Assembly (NCBI GenBank): GCA_028023455.1
Contig: JAQFVV010000204.1
Span: 1,449,501-1,513,500, forward strand
Direction: 5' to 3'
DNA: 64,000 nucleotides
Origin: Epiperipatus broadwayi
Taxonomy: Eukaryota; Onychophora; Udeonychophora; Euonychophora; Peripatidae
Below, one piece after another: positions 56,477 to 64,000 of this stretch. Made by a program: the position numbers and the translations under genes. The notes below the pieces were generated by a model, which saw nothing but the letters and a program-made list of their open reading frames with translations, was not told where the DNA came from and did not search any database. Positions within the stretch are counted from its first letter, which is position 1; each line of letters starts with the position of its first letter.

Positions 56477-56550
<74 letters not shown>
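56477..56550. repeat. ATT trinucleotide array
   Basis: About 25 pure units between the truncated 5' end of the minus-strand LINE copy and the right flanking repeat TCTGCTCTATTAT. Confidence 0.95.
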
Positions 56551-56567
56551 GAAATCTGCTCTATTAT

Positions 56568-56796
56568 AAAATGTGACTTTTAAAATAATTAGTTTTAATG
56601 TTTATCTTCAAAAGAAATGCTTTCAAAAGCTATAAAAATTTATATGATATTGCTTTAAAATATGAAACATGAATCATTATTTATGCTCATATTACTGAAA
56701 TATGTTTCATTTATTTACATGTCCATACATATTTATGCTAGCATCTTTAAGTGTTTTGCTTAAAATATTGTGCATGTAATTTAACTATGTGTGTTG
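56568..56796. other. AT-rich DNA, nothing recognised
   Basis: Unique AT-rich flank between the LINE cluster and the Penelope-like relic. Confidence 0.5.
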
Positions 56797-57769
56797 TATT
56801 CTAGCACATGTGCGTGTGCGGCGCAACCGTTCCCAAAAGCTATAAAGTGTTAATATAAAATAGATAACTAAAAACAAATGAGCTGAGTGCATTCAAAGGA
56901 TCTTGCCTTCATAATCATAGCTTGCTACTACATTTAATGATAGGCAAATATACTAATTCCATTTCTTCAATAAATCATAGCACATGTCCTTCCTATTTAT
57001 GGCATCCTTGTCTCATGAGATGAAGAGGCCTCTTTGATTTTTCTTTTATGGTCATGTCTCTCTCTATACATGATTGTGGGATTGTCTGGAATGCACTTAT
57101 GGTGACTTGTCCTCTGGTGCTGATAGAAAACTGAATAGGTGGAAAGACTGTTGAGAGCTCTATTGTATGAATATTTAAGTTGTGCTAATTGTGTGGACAA
57201 AGATGCTGTGCTTTCCCCATAATATGTGCCTTTACAATTATTGTTGGAACATGCAATATTATATACTGTATGGGGGGTCTATAAAAGCAGAGTTTGGTCT
57301 TTAGTGCTATTAATTAAATTGTTAGAGTTTGGAGGGGTTCAAAAACAAAGCTGATATATGTTGTTGAGGATGGAATGCAATTTCTTGTGTAAATTGGATA
57401 TATATGGAAGCAATAATCTCGGTTTATCCTGTGATGTGATTGTTAATCTGTTTATTCTGAATATGTAAAAAAATTTTGTCAACAATGGACTGCCTGAACC
57501 CTAAATTCAATAAGTCATCTCTGTATTCTAGTACATTTGCACTTGTGTCTGTCTCAATTTTACATAACAACCTGTTTCTCTGCAAAAAAGATGCTAGGCC
57601 AGATAATTTGTTCTATTAGTGTGTTAGATTGGGGGTGTATATGGCATCTGATTATGAAGAAAAGATCCTTTGAAAGCACTCAGCTCATTTGTTTTTAGTT
57701 ATCTATTTTATATTAACACTTTATAGCTTTTGGGAACAGTTGTGCCATACATGCACACGTGCTAGAATA
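56797..57769 (-). pseudogene. Penelope-like element relic between inverted arms
   Basis: Two inverted arms of about 120-130 bp (56797-56928 and 57649-57769) share TATTCTAGCAC, GTTCCCAAAAGCTATAAAG and AATGAGCTGAGTGC blocks on opposite strands. Between them the minus strand reads, in order, CHIHPQSNT, LEYRDDLLNLGFRQSIVDKI, IYNIACSNNNCKGTYYGEST and RHDHKRKIKEASSS. Penelope-like elements have the same order: a short R-rich block, a L..+GY....I helix, a GIY-YIG endonuclease strand pair (V-Y-x-I-x-C...YIGET) and a KRKI.EA helix. Here the second GIY-YIG element reads YYGEST. Stops and frame changes make it dead. The longest open piece is 56997-57200. The identification rests on motif order. Confidence 0.5.
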
Positions 57770-62364
<4,595 letters not shown>

Positions 62365-64000
62365 TGTAATGATATATGCCGTTACATTAAATTGAAATAA
62401 AAACTTTTAAGTTCACAAATAAAAATAAATGTATTAAAAAAAACTAAACGCTAAAATTAAAATGTTTGTTAAACGTATATATTCACACAGATGCAAAACT
62501 TAAAAAATATTTTTTTAAAAAAACAAAGAAATAAGTATTTGAACGTACTTTTTTATAAAAAAGTACAAGATATAAAGATATAATATTTTTGTAGATGGAA
62601 ATGATTGTTTATTAATTATCCAAAAGCTGTGTAATTAAAAACTCAGATGAAAAATAGATAAGAGAACAAAGAGATTTTAGCTTGACCAATGGAAGCAAAT
62701 AAAGGCCTGGACCATAATGAAAAAATGGAACAGTGACATTTTTGTTTGTGGAATCCATAGGAGGACTATAAAAAAAAAATATTGAGTTCCAGTCAGTTTC
62801 CAGCTTGATTTTGTGAGAAGAGCGATGGGACGCACATATCATTCTTTCTCACTTATTTTAAAAATGAAAAGACTGTGATACCAGAATGAACCAGCTAAAG
62901 TTACCTCCAGAATATCAGAATGGTCTTCCATGAAAGTCTTTGTTGGAATTGCCAACAGGAACCTGGACTTTTCTACCATAAGCAATTGAACTGAACAATT
63001 GTTAAAATCATAAAATTAATTCAGAACTTTAAAGTTTTGATCAGATAACCTAAATTTTTTAAAAAAAGAACTTTTCTCTGACTTATGTGTCAAATCAATT
63101 AATAATGTTTAATTTTATATATTTTGCATTTGATAAAAATCATTTCCATTTATTATTTTATTTGTATTAATATTTATTGTTTAAATTTTAAATGAGGAAA
63201 TTTAAGTTGGTATAGACATTGCATAGATTCGTTAGCGGTTAATTTGTTGCTGTTTCATAGTCAATTGGAATATATAAGTCATTGATGTCACTGTCAAATC
63301 TTATGATGAATGCTATTGGGTTTTTTGTATTTCCTATGCAATTGATGTTATCAATGATTTTGTATTTTGATCAGTTGTGTTTATTTTGAAATGTTTTTAA
63401 CTGTGGAATCTATGCAGCTGATCTATACTCAACATTATAATATAAATTGTATAAAATTCTTCTGTGCGAATGTATCTAAAGGTTAAATTTAAGTCGGGTG
63501 TGAATGGCTATATAGATTTGTAAAGTTATATATATAGTTTAAGGGAGGGTAATCTTAGGTTATTTGTTTCATAGTTAAATTGGGTCAATGGATTAGATGT
63601 ATTGATGTAATTAGTAAATGTACCAGGAGATCCTCTATGGGCAGGATAGCATATATATGCCACACACCTTCTGTTTGCCTATGGATGGGATTGTAAGTCA
63701 GCAAAAAGGACTGGAGTCTATTCCTATGGAGTTTTTTATTGTTCTACTCACCAACAGATGTAGCATTCCTGTTGGTTGAGAGACAATGTCTTCTCTAACT
63801 CTACTTACTGTTCAAGATGAACATTCCTGACAGTATAGTGTTTTGTGTTGTATTCATGCTGCATTAAATACATCAATATATCCGATGATTTGACATAGGT
63901 TTGGCTGCAGACTTTTGGCCTAAGGTTAAATAAGGGATAGAACATTTTCTTTTCAAATACAATCTATGTAGTCTATTCATACTCGACCCTCTAAATAAAA
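62365..64000. other. AT-rich DNA with two less AT-rich islands
   Basis: No supported gene. At 62766 there is TATAAAA and about 27 bp later an initiator-like TCAGTTT, then mixed-composition DNA to about 62995. This could be a Pol II promoter with a first exon, but the only ATG nearby (62826) opens a short frame. A second island (about 63620-63900) has no readable motif. Confidence 0.35.
62766..62800 (+). promoter_or_regulatory. Possible TATA/initiator pair
   Basis: TATAAAAAAA at about 62766 and TCAGTTTCC at about 62793 sit at the usual spacing for an animal Pol II core promoter, at the left edge of a stretch less AT-rich than its surroundings. TATA-like words are expected by chance in DNA this AT-rich, so the pair is weak evidence alone. 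Confidence 0.2.

Overview
This window is strongly AT-rich, gene-poor animal (metazoan) nuclear DNA. I found no host protein-coding gene, rRNA or tRNA that I can defend. Almost everything recognisable is a transposable element, a satellite or a simple repeat. The element mix (an APE-type L1/Tx1-like LINE, an RTE-type LINE, a third LINE relic, a Penelope-like relic, a Tigger/pogo-like DNA transposon and a large LTR-type element) together with long AT, ATT and GATA arrays points to an invertebrate with a large repetitive genome. I cannot name the phylum from sequence alone.

Region by region. 1-2458: one copy of a dispersed repeat, then a 399-bp tandem repeat that changes strand at about 1062. 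2459-13148: two direct copies of a >3 kb sequence flank a decayed internal region that reads as a Gag-like protein with a long coiled coil, a retropepsin-like segment, a 30-residue tandem repeat and a further unknown helical C-terminus. A G-rich polypurine-like tract sits directly before the right-hand copy. It is organised like an LTR retrotransposon, but no reverse transcriptase or integrase is visible. 13150-23394: AT-rich DNA with a few short repeat families. 23395-26418: a 475-bp satellite that changes strand once and is bracketed by a 12-bp direct repeat. 26640-28362: a second copy of the first dispersed repeat, interrupted by an RTE-type LINE relic with an inverted 5' part. 32061-33117: a Tigger-like DNA transposon relic. 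37770-39540: a long decayed and then perfect GATA/GGTA region, abutting a LINE relic (39542-41850). About 46282-46822: a 3' retrocopy with AATAAA and a poly(A) run.

47211-56567 is a cluster of recent copies of one L1/Tx1-like LINE set among ATT trinucleotide tracts. The 3' part (47715-50059, minus) and the 5' part (50060-52719, plus) meet head to head, as expected of one insertion that suffered a 5' inversion. A nearly complete minus-strand copy follows (52847-56476). One of the two breaks in that copy is a 20-base Illumina adapter sequence embedded in the assembly. A fourth, old copy lies at 58578-62364, and a Penelope-like relic lies between inverted arms at 56797-57769.

Functionally, the window holds an intact LINE ORF1, enough of ORF2 across copies to show a complete endonuclease-RT enzyme, and many dead derivatives. 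The recurring theme is insertion at, or growth from, simple repeats (AT, ATT, GATA), plus repeated fold-back or strand-switch structures.
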